Positions 33,069 through 41,284 of a stretch of 64,000 nt of DNA are shown here, one piece after another. The number at the start of each line of letters is the position of its first letter. The first letter of the stretch is position 1. The notes under the pieces are model-generated. The model worked only from the letters and a program-made list of their open reading frames with translations, was not told where the DNA came from and did not search any database. The position numbers and the translations under genes were made by a program. This DNA comes from Kiritimatiellia bacterium (GTDB lineage: Bacteria > Verrucomicrobiota > Kiritimatiellia > UBA8416 > JABMPJ01), in assembly GCA_030745755.1 (NCBI GenBank), contig JASLOA010000013.1:1-64000 (forward strand), read 5' to 3'.

Positions 33069-34565
33069 ATGAGTGTCTTTCGCTGCAGGCTGTTGTGGAT
33101 CGGGGTGTTGGCGATTCTGGCAAGCGGGTGCGGTAAACCTGAACCTGAGCCTGTGATGGAACCGCATGAGGTCGACCTGGTTGAGGCCGTGGCGCTTTTG
33201 GAGCGCGGTGAGCCCGAAGCGGCGCTCGTGCTTCTGAAGCGTGTCGTCGACCAGGTGCCCACCAATGCCGTTGCGCAACTCAATCTCGGCGTGGCCTACG
33301 AGGCCGCCGGCCAGCCTGCAGAAGCCGCTACCGCCTACACCGAAGCCGCCGCCCTGAACACGACGGACGCACGTCCGCTTGAGTTGGCCGCCCGACTCTA
33401 CATGGGCGTTGAGGATTGGGAGGGCGCCCGGGGTCTGCTTGACCAGGCCAACCGGCGCGAAGAGTATTCGCCACGCATTCTGACGGCCATGGGCGTTGTG
33501 GAGTACCGCGCCGGAAGCCTGGATATGGCCGAGGCATTCTTTGACGCGGCCCTCAAGGCCGATGAAACCTATGCCAGCGCGCTCTACAATGCGGCCGTGT
33601 TGCAGCGTGACGGCCGCAAGGATATGGAGCGTGCGGTAGGCGGCTTTGAGGCCTATCTCGAACATGCCGCGGAGGATGACCCCCGCCTGGCTGCAGTACG
33701 CGCCTTTGTGGACTCGTACCAGTCTGCCCCGCCTGCCCCCCCTGAGCCCGAACCTGCTGCGCCGGCCGCGCCGCCGGTTGAGAGTGGGCCTCCGGCCCAT
33801 GTGGTCAAGGCGCTTGCAGAGTCGGACAAGGCCATTGCCGGTGGTGCGTTCGACGTGGCATTGGTCACGCTCAAGCAGGCACTCAAGCAGGGCGCACACC
33901 CGGATCTGCAGTGGCGATTGGCCGAACTCTATCGTCAGCATCTTGCCATGCCGCAGAAGGCGGAGGCCACCTTTGAGACATTTGCGACGGCCTATCCTGC
34001 CGATCCCCGCGTGGCTGACATTCCGTCAGATAAGCCCGCACCATCGGCGGCACCACCCGCTGCAGAAAAGCCGTTCGACACAACGGCCAACCGCCTCTGG
34101 ATCCGCGCCCGAAAGGCGCATGACGAGGGCGACACTGCGCGCGCCATGGAACTCTATAAGGCCGCCCTGGAGCAGGACCCCAAGCTGTTTGGTGCCTGGT
34201 ACAACCTGGGACTTGTGGCGAAGAGCGAGGGCGATCTGGATACGGCACAGCAGGCATTCGAGACGGCGCTGAAGCTGCGTCCTGAATGGCCGGACGCACT
34301 GTTTATGCTGGCCGTGGTGGTGCACAAGCAGGGCGATGATGAACGGGCGACCGACCTGCTGGACCAGGTGCTGATCAAGCAGTTCCGCCACGTCAAAGCC
34401 CACTACCTGTTGGCCGTACTCTATGCCAAGGCCGGACGGCGCGGGATGGCGCGCACCCACTTTGAGCATGTGCTGCGCCTGGATGGCACGGGCGAGTTCG
34501 GTCTGCAGGCCCGCGACTGGCTGAAGGAGAACCAACGTGAGCCGCCACCGATGCCGAGGCGATAG
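33069..34565 (+). CDS. TPR-repeat lipoprotein
   Basis: 498 residues from the ATG at 33069 (GAGGAG ten bases upstream). A lipoprotein signal ends at LASGC. Tetratricopeptide repeats lie at about 35-200 and again at 340-480 (LFGAWYNLGLVAKSEGDLDT, DALFMLAVVVHKQGDDERA), separated by a Pro/Ala-rich linker (about 218-245). Probably a periplasmic scaffold. It is closely followed by the cvpA-like gene; the pathway is unknown. Confidence 0.85.
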   Translation: MSVFRCRLLWIGVLAILASGCGKPEPEPVMEPHEVDLVEAVALLERGEPEAALVLLKRVVDQVPTNAVAQLNLGVAYEAAGQPAEAATAYTEAAALNTTDARPLELAARLYMGVEDWEGARGLLDQANRREEYSPRILTAMGVVEYRAGSLDMAEAFFDAALKADETYASALYNAAVLQRDGRKDMERAVGGFEAYLEHAAEDDPRLAAVRAFVDSYQSAPPAPPEPEPAAPAAPPVESGPPAHVVKALAESDKAIAGGAFDVALVTLKQALKQGAHPDLQWRLAELYRQHLAMPQKAEATFETFATAYPADPRVADIPSDKPAPSAAPPAAEKPFDTTANRLWIRARKAHDEGDTARAMELYKAALEQDPKLFGAWYNLGLVAKSEGDLDTAQQAFETALKLRPEWPDALFMLAVVVHKQGDDERATDLLDQVLIKQFRHVKAHYLLAVLYAKAGRRGMARTHFEHVLRLDGTGEFGLQARDWLKENQREPPPMPRR

Positions 34566-34574
34566 GAGAAGCCG

Positions 34575-35177
34575 TTGCTGAACCTGGTTGATATCGTTGC
34601 GCTGCTCTTTGTGCTGCTGCATGTCGTGTTGAGCTGGCGGCGGGGACTGTCCGAGGAGATCGGTCGCGTTGCGGGCGCCGTGTTGGCTTTCTGGATTGGA
34701 CTGCGCACCCACGACGGTGTGGCAGGCTGGATGACCGATCATACCCGCATGGAGGGAGAGCCGGCACGTGTGGTGGCCTATATCGGCGTCGTGTTGCTCA
34801 TCATTCTTGCATCGCTCGTGCTGACGCTGGTGGTGAGCAAGGTGATCAAGCTGGCGATCCCCGATGGCATCGACAAGGTGGGCGGGGGTATCGCCGGACT
34901 GATTAAGGGCGCGTTCTACACGGCCATGATCTTCCTCGCAATGAATCTGTGGCCGCACGAGTATCTGAACCGTCACTTTGGTGAGGAATCGGCACTTGGG
35001 TCGGTCGTGATGAAATGGATCCCTGCCCTGCAGGAGCAGATGGAAGAAAAGGGCGTCACCGAACGGGTGCGCGACCAGGTTGAGGCATCACGCGAGAAGG
35101 TGGAAGAGGTCCTCAAGGACGAAGAGACAAAGAAGGAAGCGGGCCGGATCCGGAAGTGGTTTTCGAGAAAGAAATAG
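34575..35177 (+). CDS. CvpA-family membrane protein
   Basis: 200 residues from a TTG start (AGGAGAAGCCG upstream). Four membrane segments are visible (about 5-20, 28-45, 65-90, 105-125), with the family pattern NLVDIVALLFVLLHVVLSWRRGL ... GIAGLIKGAFYTAMIF. The C-terminal part is a charged helix ending in KWFSRKK. CvpA proteins affect colicin V production and envelope or cell-division homeostasis; the exact role is undefined. Confidence 0.8.
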   Translation: MLNLVDIVALLFVLLHVVLSWRRGLSEEIGRVAGAVLAFWIGLRTHDGVAGWMTDHTRMEGEPARVVAYIGVVLLIILASLVLTLVVSKVIKLAIPDGIDKVGGGIAGLIKGAFYTAMIFLAMNLWPHEYLNRHFGEESALGSVVMKWIPALQEQMEEKGVTERVRDQVEASREKVEEVLKDEETKKEAGRIRKWFSRKK

Positions 35178-35183
35178 ATAATA

Positions 35184-35245
35184 TTCACATGGATGGACAG
35201 GATAGACAGGATGTGATGGTATCCAGTTCATCCTGTACATCCATG
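35184..35245. repeat. ACAGGATGxx inverted pair upstream of dnaG
   Basis: ATGGATGGACAGGATAGACA-GGATG is mirrored by CATCCTGTACATCCATG across a short loop; possibly a terminator for cvpA. Confidence 0.7.
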
Positions 35246-35272
35246 TTTGGTCTTCTCTCACGAAGGTGAACA

Positions 35273-37111
35273 ATGGCGGGGATTGTACCGAAACGCACGC
35301 TCGAGGAGATCCGCTTCCGCAATGACATCATTGAAGTCATTGGCGGCGTACTGACCTTGAAGCGGGCGGGTGGCACCTTTAAGGCGCTCTGCCCCTTCCA
35401 CAAGGAGAAGACGCCTTCCTTTACCGTTAACGCCCAGCGCCAGATCTTTCACTGTTTTGGCTGCGGCAAGGGCGGCGATGTCTTTACGTTTCTGCAGGAG
35501 CATGAGGGGGTCGACTTCATGACGGCGGTGCGGATGCTGGCCGACCGGGCCGGGATCCGCCTGGAGTTTGAGGATGGTGATCCCGGCGAGCGTTCCGAGA
35601 AGGATGCGCTCTTCAAGATTCACACCGATATCGCCGAGTTCTATGCGCGTTGCCTGGCCCAGATGAAAGCCGCCCAACATGCGCGCGACTACCTGCAGAA
35701 GCGCGACCTGGAAGGGGACATCGCCAAGACGTTTGGTGTGGGCTATGCCCCGGACCGCTGGGATGGCGCGATCCAGTGGGCACGCAAGCACAAGGTATCG
35801 CTCGAGCTGATGGAGAAGGCCGGCCTGATCTTGCGGCGCGATCAGGATGACGTGTCGGCGGGCTACTATGATCGCTTTCGCGACCGCCTCATGTTTCCGA
35901 TCTGCGATATCCAGGGCCGCGTGATAGGATTCAGCGGGCGGGCGCTCAGCGATGATGTGCGCGGCGCGAAGTACATCAATAGTCCCGAAACTCCGCTTTT
36001 CCGCAAGAGCCGTGTGCTCTATGCGTTGGACAAGGGACGCCGTGCCATGGTCAACAAGCGCGAGTCGATTATCTGTGAAGGCCAGATCGATGTGATTCGC
36101 TGTCACCAGGCCGGCTTCACCACCGCGGTGGCTTCCCAGGGAACCGCTTTCACGGAAGACCATGCCAACATCCTGCGTCGCTACGTTGACGGTGTTGTGA
36201 TTGTGTTTGATCCCGACACGGCCGGTGAAAATGCCGCCATCAAGACAGCCGGCATCTTCCTCTCGGGCGGGTTGGGCGTGCGCGTGGCCGCACTACCTGA
36301 GGGCGAGGATCCCGATAGTTTCATTGTCAAGGAGGGCGGCGAAGCGTTTGGTGAGATCCTGGAAGGCGCGACGTCCGTGGTGGATTTTCAGGTGGGTGTT
36401 CTGTCGCGACGCGAAGATCTCTCGACCGACGTCGGTGTGATGCGGGCGGCGCGTGATGTGTTGCAGACGATTCTGCGCAGTCCCAACTCCGTTCAGCAGG
36501 CGCGCTTGATGCAGGCTGCGGCGCAGCACCTGAATCTGCCGGTGGCGGCCTTGCAGGATGAGTTGCGTCACCTGGTGCGCCGACAGCGGCGCCCGTTGCA
36601 CGAAGAGGAACAGTCGGCGGATTCCCCGGTTGAGAGCACGGAGCCCCCGGCTTTCGAGTTGGCGCTGTGCGAGCACCTTGTGCATGCGGATGAGCATCCC
36701 GGGGTCGCCGACCTTGTGGAGCACCATCTTCCCCTTTCTATGCTCCAGGATGCGCGCTGCCGGGCCGTCGCCGAGGCAGCGTTGAAAGCGGCTCGCGAGG
36801 AGACGCCTGTTGAGAGTCTACTGCGGGGCACGGAAACGCAGATCGAGGGACTGGAGGCCTTTGCGGCCGGGTTGATGCTGACGGGGTCGAAAGTGCGTTC
36901 AGAGGAGATCTCTCCCGAGATGGCGGTCCAGGATCTGCTCCTGCGCCTGTGGCAACGCCGGCTGTTAGCGGAGCGAGACAGCATTCAGCGCGAGCTGCGC
37001 CAAACCGCCGAAGGCGCCCAGCGCATGTCGCAAATCACACTCGACATCAACTCGCTGAAGCGCTGGGAGACCGGGGTGGATGTGATTGAGATTGAGATGG
37101 CGGAGGAATGA
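35273..37111 (+). CDS. dnaG: DNA primase
   Basis: 612 residues. The N-terminal zinc-binding domain is CPFHKEKTPSF ... HCFGCGKGGDVF (about 38-65; C-H-C-C ligands). The catalytic core has GFSGRALSDD, and the Toprim motifs IICEGQIDVI and VIVFDPDTAGENAA. The C-terminal helicase-binding region is divergent. It makes RNA primers at the replication fork. The usual neighbours rpsU and rpoD are absent here. Confidence 0.96.
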   Translation: MAGIVPKRTLEEIRFRNDIIEVIGGVLTLKRAGGTFKALCPFHKEKTPSFTVNAQRQIFHCFGCGKGGDVFTFLQEHEGVDFMTAVRMLADRAGIRLEFEDGDPGERSEKDALFKIHTDIAEFYARCLAQMKAAQHARDYLQKRDLEGDIAKTFGVGYAPDRWDGAIQWARKHKVSLELMEKAGLILRRDQDDVSAGYYDRFRDRLMFPICDIQGRVIGFSGRALSDDVRGAKYINSPETPLFRKSRVLYALDKGRRAMVNKRESIICEGQIDVIRCHQAGFTTAVASQGTAFTEDHANILRRYVDGVVIVFDPDTAGENAAIKTAGIFLSGGLGVRVAALPEGEDPDSFIVKEGGEAFGEILEGATSVVDFQVGVLSRREDLSTDVGVMRAARDVLQTILRSPNSVQQARLMQAAAQHLNLPVAALQDELRHLVRRQRRPLHEEEQSADSPVESTEPPAFELALCEHLVHADEHPGVADLVEHHLPLSMLQDARCRAVAEAALKAAREETPVESLLRGTETQIEGLEAFAAGLMLTGSKVRSEEISPEMAVQDLLLRLWQRRLLAERDSIQRELRQTAEGAQRMSQITLDINSLKRWETGVDVIEIEMAEE

Positions 37112-37121
37112 CGCTTGTGCT

Positions 37122-37221
37122 CCCGGGGTTTCACCCCGGGCTATGATGTTCGACCCCTTTGGGGTCGTCTCGCCGGAACCCCAACGGGGTTCAACATCAT
37201 AGCCCAGGCAGAATGCCTGGG
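37122..37221. repeat. ACCCCAACGGGGT-type nested pair after dnaG
   Basis: CCCGGGGTTTCACCCCGGG, GCTATGATGTTCGACCCC-TTTGGGGTC, then AACCCCAACGGGGTT-CAACATCATAGCCCAGGC ... GCCTGGG. It is the terminator-like region between dnaG and the convergent DUF6941-like gene. A related tandem lies at 63072-63189. Confidence 0.85.
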
Positions 37222-37237
37222 AATACGGGTCGCGTGC

Positions 37238-37648
37238 CTACTGCTGCTTCTGCTTCACTTCCCGCGCCTGAAGCGGGTAGCGGATCTTCATGTCGCCGTC
37301 GAGCATGACCTCCACCCAGTAGGTGCCGGGGGTCTCGAAGGTGACGTTCAGGAAGATCTCCACGCTGGTGGCCGTGGCCATCTCGTGGGGCAGGCGAATG
37401 GGGACTTGCTTGCCCTGGCTGAGAACCGTGACGCCATCTGTCCCAATGATGCGGCTCTCCTGCGTAAACGCTCCCTGCCCGCAGCACCAGCGGTTGACCA
37501 GGCAGAGCTTCTGAAACACGGCCGGATACTTCGGCACACCCAGTCCATCGAACAGCCCGATCAGAATGAACTTCCCGTTCCGCTCCTGGCGCACATCGTC
37601 ACACAACAGGCTCGACTGCAAATCCGGTAACATATCACTCTCAGTCAT
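37238..37648 (-). CDS. DUF6941-like hypothetical protein
   Basis: 136 residues. LLCDDVRQERNGKFILIGLFDGL near the start and a C-terminal beta-rich half (FLNVTFETPGTYWVEVMLDG) match uncharacterised small proteins of the DUF6941 type as I recall them. No signal peptide or membrane span. Function unknown. Confidence 0.6.
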   Translation of the reverse strand: MTESDMLPDLQSSLLCDDVRQERNGKFILIGLFDGLGVPKYPAVFQKLCLVNRWCCGQGAFTQESRIIGTDGVTVLSQGKQVPIRLPHEMATATSVEIFLNVTFETPGTYWVEVMLDGDMKIRYPLQAREVKQKQQ

Positions 37649-37669
37649 ATTATCTTTCTTTGCTTGTTG

Positions 37670-37800
37670 TCCAAAAGGAGATCCCTCGACTTCGCTCCCG
37701 CCGTCGCCCCCTGGGCCATGGCGGGCAGGCGGGATGACAGTTCTGGATTACCAGGTTCTCTAAGACACTGTCATGCTGAGCCTGTCGAAGCATCTCCTAT
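37670..37800. repeat. CGAGCGAAG-type pair with an inserted mini-palindrome (copy 7)
   Basis: The left arm GGAGATCCCTCGACTTCGCT is interrupted by CCCGCCGTCGCCCCCTGGGC-CATGGCGGG (about 37696-37733) before GGGATGACA; the right arm is TGTCATGCTGAGCCTGTCGA-AGCATCTCC. One repeat family is thus inserted into another. Confidence 0.85.
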
Positions 37801-38657
37801 TCCTCATCAATCGTCCCGCCCCATTCGTTGAGACACTCGCGTACGAAGTCGATCACGGTTGCGTGTGCTTCCCGGCTCTTAAAGGGAGGCATGATCGGCG
37901 GTCCAAAGCGGAAGTGGATCGGAAGGGAGCGATCAAGCGATCCGAAATCGCGCACGATCTTACCCACGCGCATGAAGTCGGTCTTGAGCGCGACCGGAAC
38001 CACCGGTACGCCTGCACGTTCGGCCAGTTTGACGCCCAGGGTATTGAACTGCTTCGGGATGAAGGTGGCAGAGCGAGTGGCCTGAGGGAAGATGACGATT
38101 GAGCGTCCGGCTTTAAGCAGTTCCTGTCCGCGTGTCAGGACCAGCTTCAGGTCGGCGCGCGGATTTGCGCGTGTCAGTGCGATGGGGTGGGTTGCGCCCA
38201 GTAGTCGGCCAAACAGCGGGTATTCCAGCAGGCTCTGCTTAACCACAAACGAAACGTCTCCATGCGCCAGGCAGATGCCGGGCAGAAAGAAGGTCTCCAG
38301 CATGCCCATATGGTTGCCGACATAGACGACCGGCCCATCGATGCCCAGCGCATCAGCCATACCCGACACCTCCACGGTTCCTCCCGCAGCTTCCATCAAC
38401 TGGAGCAGGTCTTCCGATTCGCGTCGCCACTGGGCCGCGTCATGCCGGCCGTGTTTGGCCGCACGTGCCCCCCTTGCCACTACCCTATATACGCGCCAGT
38501 AGATCCACCCATCCCACCGGCCAAGCAATCGGCTGGCCCCAGTGCGCCGGCCCGCTTCAGGTGTGCGGTAGCTTCCGGTGGTACACAGGCTCGTAATCAG
38601 TTCGGAGTCTGCGTGCTCGGTCGGGACAGTGGTGCTGGCAGTGGGATGGCTGTTCAT
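37797..38657 (-). CDS. 1-acylglycerol-3-phosphate-type acyltransferase (LPLAT)
   Basis: 286 residues from the ATG at 38657; the frame is open to 38720. The acyltransferase signature is VYVGNHMGMLETFFLPG, with the expected HX4D as HMGMLE (Glu for Asp), and the second motif reads FPQATRS instead of the common FPEGTRS. SFVVKQSLLEYPLFGRLLG and VPVVPVALKTDF follow the usual order. It probably transfers an acyl chain to a lysophospholipid; the altered motifs leave specificity or activity uncertain. Confidence 0.75.
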   Translation of the reverse strand: MNSHPTASTTVPTEHADSELITSLCTTGSYRTPEAGRRTGASRLLGRWDGWIYWRVYRVVARGARAAKHGRHDAAQWRRESEDLLQLMEAAGGTVEVSGMADALGIDGPVVYVGNHMGMLETFFLPGICLAHGDVSFVVKQSLLEYPLFGRLLGATHPIALTRANPRADLKLVLTRGQELLKAGRSIVIFPQATRSATFIPKQFNTLGVKLAERAGVPVVPVALKTDFMRVGKIVRDFGSLDRSLPIHFRFGPPIMPPFKSREAHATVIDFVRECLNEWGGTIDEE

Positions 38658-38715
38658 AGTGGTTCCGTGTGGTCTAGTGTCTTGTCTCAGAACTACGTCT
38701 ATATCTGACGGGTCT

Positions 38716-38790
38716 GTCATCCCGAGCGAAGTCGAGGGATCTCTGCCTCAATACGGGTATGAGATCCCTCGACTTCGCTCGGGATGACAA
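38716..38790. repeat. CGAGCGAAG-type pair (copy 8, symmetric subtype)
   Basis: TGTCATCCCGAGCGAAGTCG-AGGGATCTC, loop TGCCTCAATACGGGTAT, then the exact complement. A stem of about 29 bp. Confidence 0.92.
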
Positions 38791-38830
38791 GGTCTTACTT
38801 GTTTCAAATCTGACTTCGTATGACAGGGCC

Positions 38831-39412
38831 TCAGACTAAATCACAGGCATCGGCGGGCATCCAGTGGGCGTCCTTGCCGTCCCATTTCACGTTGCAGCCG
38901 ATGGGATTGGTGATGGGGGTTTGCACGGGGCGGCCCGCCAGGATGTCTTCCAGGGCATTATCGAGATCGTTGACCGTGGCGGCCTCACCATTGCGTGGAT
39001 TATCAATGCCGCGCCCGGTGTATACGAGTGCGCGGTTCTTGTCGAAGACGTAGAAATGGGGCGTCTTCAGGGCGCCGTAGGCGCGGGCGACGTCCTGTGA
39101 CTCATCATAAAGATAGTCCCAGGGGAACTGGTGTTCCTTCATGCGCTCGACCATGTGGTCGAAGCTATCCTCCGCATAGGTGTTCACGCTATTTGAGTTG
39201 ATCCCGACGAATGCCACACCTTGATCCTTGAACCGGTTGACAGTCTTACGGGTAATCTCGTCGGACCCGATCACATAAGGGCAATGGTTGCAGGTGAAGA
39301 AGACGACAAGCACCTCGGCATCGGCAAAGTCTGCAAGCCCGTAGGTCTTGCCATCCGTCGCCGGCAGCGAGAAATCCGGTGGGTGTTCTCCCAGTTGAAG
39401 TGTAAACGGCAT
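38831..39412 (-). CDS. Thioredoxin-fold AhpC/TSA-like protein
   Basis: 193 residues from the ATG at 39412 (AGGGAGCGCATC upstream); the longer open frame into nusA antisense is spurious. It has a thioredoxin fold with FTCNHCPYV (CxxC at about 42-45), [20 protein letters not shown] and the cis-Pro region [10 protein letters not shown]. It resembles peroxiredoxin/redoxin proteins of unknown reductant, and no signal peptide is evident. Probably cytoplasmic redox protection. Confidence 0.87.
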   Translation of the reverse strand: MPFTLQLGEHPPDFSLPATDGKTYGLADFADAEVLVVFFTCNHCPYVIGSDEITRKTVNRFKDQGVAFVGINSNSVNTYAEDSFDHMVERMKEHQFPWDYLYDESQDVARAYGALKTPHFYVFDKNRALVYTGRGIDNPRNGEAATVNDLDNALEDILAGRPVQTPITNPIGCNVKWDGKDAHWMPADACDLV

Positions 39413-39591
39413 GATGCGCTCCCTGTTGTCGTGTTTCGGGGGAGTATTCCACCGTCTCCGAGCGCTGTCACGATGGAAAAGAGGGCGGATACAACCACGA
39501 AGGACACGAAGGGAGAGGGAGATCTGCGGGCAGCCCCTCTTCGTGTTCTTCGTGGTTGCCTTTCCTCTCGAAAAACCGTCCACATGGAAGC

Positions 39592-39621
39592 TTGACGATT
39601 CGGGGCGGGGGGGCATACAGT
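39592..39621 (+). promoter_or_regulatory. Sigma-70-like promoter for nusA
   Basis: TTGACG (39592-39597), an 18-base spacer and TACAGT (39616-39621), about 125 bases before the nusA start. Confidence 0.5.
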
Positions 39622-39651
39622 ATCGGTTGCCCTTTACATTGTGGTTTCGTG

Positions 39652-39677
39652 AAGAGTGGGCTTCACCCCACTCTTTT
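39652..39677 (+). terminator. Attenuator-like terminator in the nusA leader
   Basis: A perfect 9-bp stem AAGAGTGGG/CCCACTCTT (39652-39660 with 39667-39675), loop CTTCAC, ends in TTTT. It lies between the promoter candidate and the nusA start codon, which is consistent with feedback control of NusA synthesis. Confidence 0.6.
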
Positions 39678-39745
39678 GCATGTATAGGGTTGGTGAATGT
39701 TGAAAATTGAACGGGACGAACGGTCCCGATAGAGAGAGATGGGTC

Positions 39746-41284
39746 ATGAATAACGAGCTTCAGGCGATTCTCAACTACATGGAAAAGGAACGCGGTCTGG
39801 ACCGCGAAGTCCTGATTCAGGCGGTCGAATACGCGCTCCAGTCGGCTTCGCGCAAGAACTTGGCAAAGAACAAGGACGTGCGGATTGCCATCGACCGTAA
39901 CACGTACGATATCAAGGCTTTCGCGAAGAAGCTCGTCGTAGAAGATGTCTCTCACGAGGACGAAGAGATTCTGCAGGCCGAAGCGCTCAAGGAAGATCCG
40001 GCCGCCGAGCTGGGCGAGTTTATCGAAGTTGAAGTGACCCCGCGTGATTTCGGTCGTATTGCGGCCCAGACCGCCAAGCAGGCCATCATTCAGCGCATTC
40101 GTGCGGCTGAAAAAGAGGTCGTGTTCGACGAGTATAAGGATCGCGTGGGCGATATCGTGAGCGGATCCGTACGCCAGTTCATCCGCAGTGACATTCTCGT
40201 CGACCTCGGTCGCGCCGAAGCCATCTTGCCGGCCACCGAGCGTGTCCCGACCGAAGAGTACCAGATTGGTGACCGCATTCGCGCCTACGTGCTGGATGTG
40301 CGCAGCGAATCGGCAGGCCCGGGCGTTGTGCTGTCGCGTAGCCATCCCAGTTTTGTGCGTACCCTGTTTCAACTGGAAGTGTCCGAGATCGGTGATGGCA
40401 TCGTCGAGATCAAGGGCATCGCCCGCGAGCCGGGCTACCGCACCAAGATCGCCGTGCTCTCGCATGACGAGAAGGTGGATCCGGTTGGCGCCTGCGTCGG
40501 CATGCGCGGCATGCGCGTGAAGAACATCGTGCGCGAACTCTCCGGTGAGAAGATCGATATCATTCGCTGGAGTGATGACACCCGCACCTACGTGGCCAAT
40601 GCGCTCTCACCCGCCAGGCTGGCCAAGGTGACGATCGATGAAGACGATCCCGGCCTGGTGCATGTTGTGGCTGATGCCGACCAGCTCTCGCTGGCGATCG
40701 GCAAGCGCGGTCAGAATGTGCGCCTGACAGCGAAGTTACTCAGCATGAAGGTCGATATCCAGAAGGACGAGCAGGAAGCCGACTTCGAGAAGCAGTTGGC
40801 CGAGGCTGTGGAGGCCCTGGCGGCTGTGGATGGCATCGGACCGGAGAACGCCCAGGCGCTCGTAACCGGCGGCTACCTGACCGTGGATGGTATCCTTGTA
40901 GCCGACGTGTCCGACATTGCGGAGGCAGCGGGCTTGGACCCGGAGGTCGCCCAGACGATTTACGATGCGGCATCGCAGGTGACGCCGGTCAGTGAGGACG
41001 GGGAAGCTGCCGCCGCGGACAGTGCCGATGAGCCTGCTGCGGAAGAGGAGACTCCAGCGGAAGAGGATGCTCCAGCTGAAGAGGAGACTCCAGAGGAAGC
41101 AGAAGCCCCGGCTGAAGCGGAAGCCCCGGCTGAAGAAGAAATTCCGGCAGAAGCGGAAGAAGCCCCGGCAGAAGAGCCGGAAAGCGATGATGAGCCCAGT
41201 GCCGACGAGCCCGGTGAGACGGCTGAAGAACCGGCTGAAGAACCGGCGGCGGAAGATACGGATAAGGAAGAAGAAAAGGCATGA
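39746..41284 (+). CDS. nusA: Transcription termination/antitermination factor NusA
   Basis: 512 residues from the ATG at 39746. The N-terminal RNAP-binding domain (about 1-130) is followed by S1 (about 135-200: [20 protein letters not shown]), KH1/KH2 ([35 protein letters not shown]) and one helix-hairpin-helix segment ([20 protein letters not shown]). The last 85 residues or so are an Ala-Glu-Pro-rich acidic tail made of imperfect EETPAEE repeats, longer than usual. It overlaps infB by 4 bases (ATGA) and heads the nusA-pnp cluster. Confidence 0.96.
   Translation: MNNELQAILNYMEKERGLDREVLIQAVEYALQSASRKNLAKNKDVRIAIDRNTYDIKAFAKKLVVEDVSHEDEEILQAEALKEDPAAELGEFIEVEVTPRDFGRIAAQTAKQAIIQRIRAAEKEVVFDEYKDRVGDIVSGSVRQFIRSDILVDLGRAEAILPATERVPTEEYQIGDRIRAYVLDVRSESAGPGVVLSRSHPSFVRTLFQLEVSEIGDGIVEIKGIAREPGYRTKIAVLSHDEKVDPVGACVGMRGMRVKNIVRELSGEKIDIIRWSDDTRTYVANALSPARLAKVTIDEDDPGLVHVVADADQLSLAIGKRGQNVRLTAKLLSMKVDIQKDEQEADFEKQLAEAVEALAAVDGIGPENAQALVTGGYLTVDGILVADVSDIAEAAGLDPEVAQTIYDAASQVTPVSEDGEAAAADSADEPAAEEETPAEEDAPAEEETPEEAEAPAEAEAPAEEEIPAEAEEAPAEEPESDDEPSADEPGETAEEPAEEPAAEDTDKEEEKA

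Noticed and set aside
38831..40465. 544-residue open frame running from the thioredoxin-like gene through the antisense strand of nusA
   Set aside because: Only the part from 39412 downward matches a family; the rest is antisense to a clear nusA.
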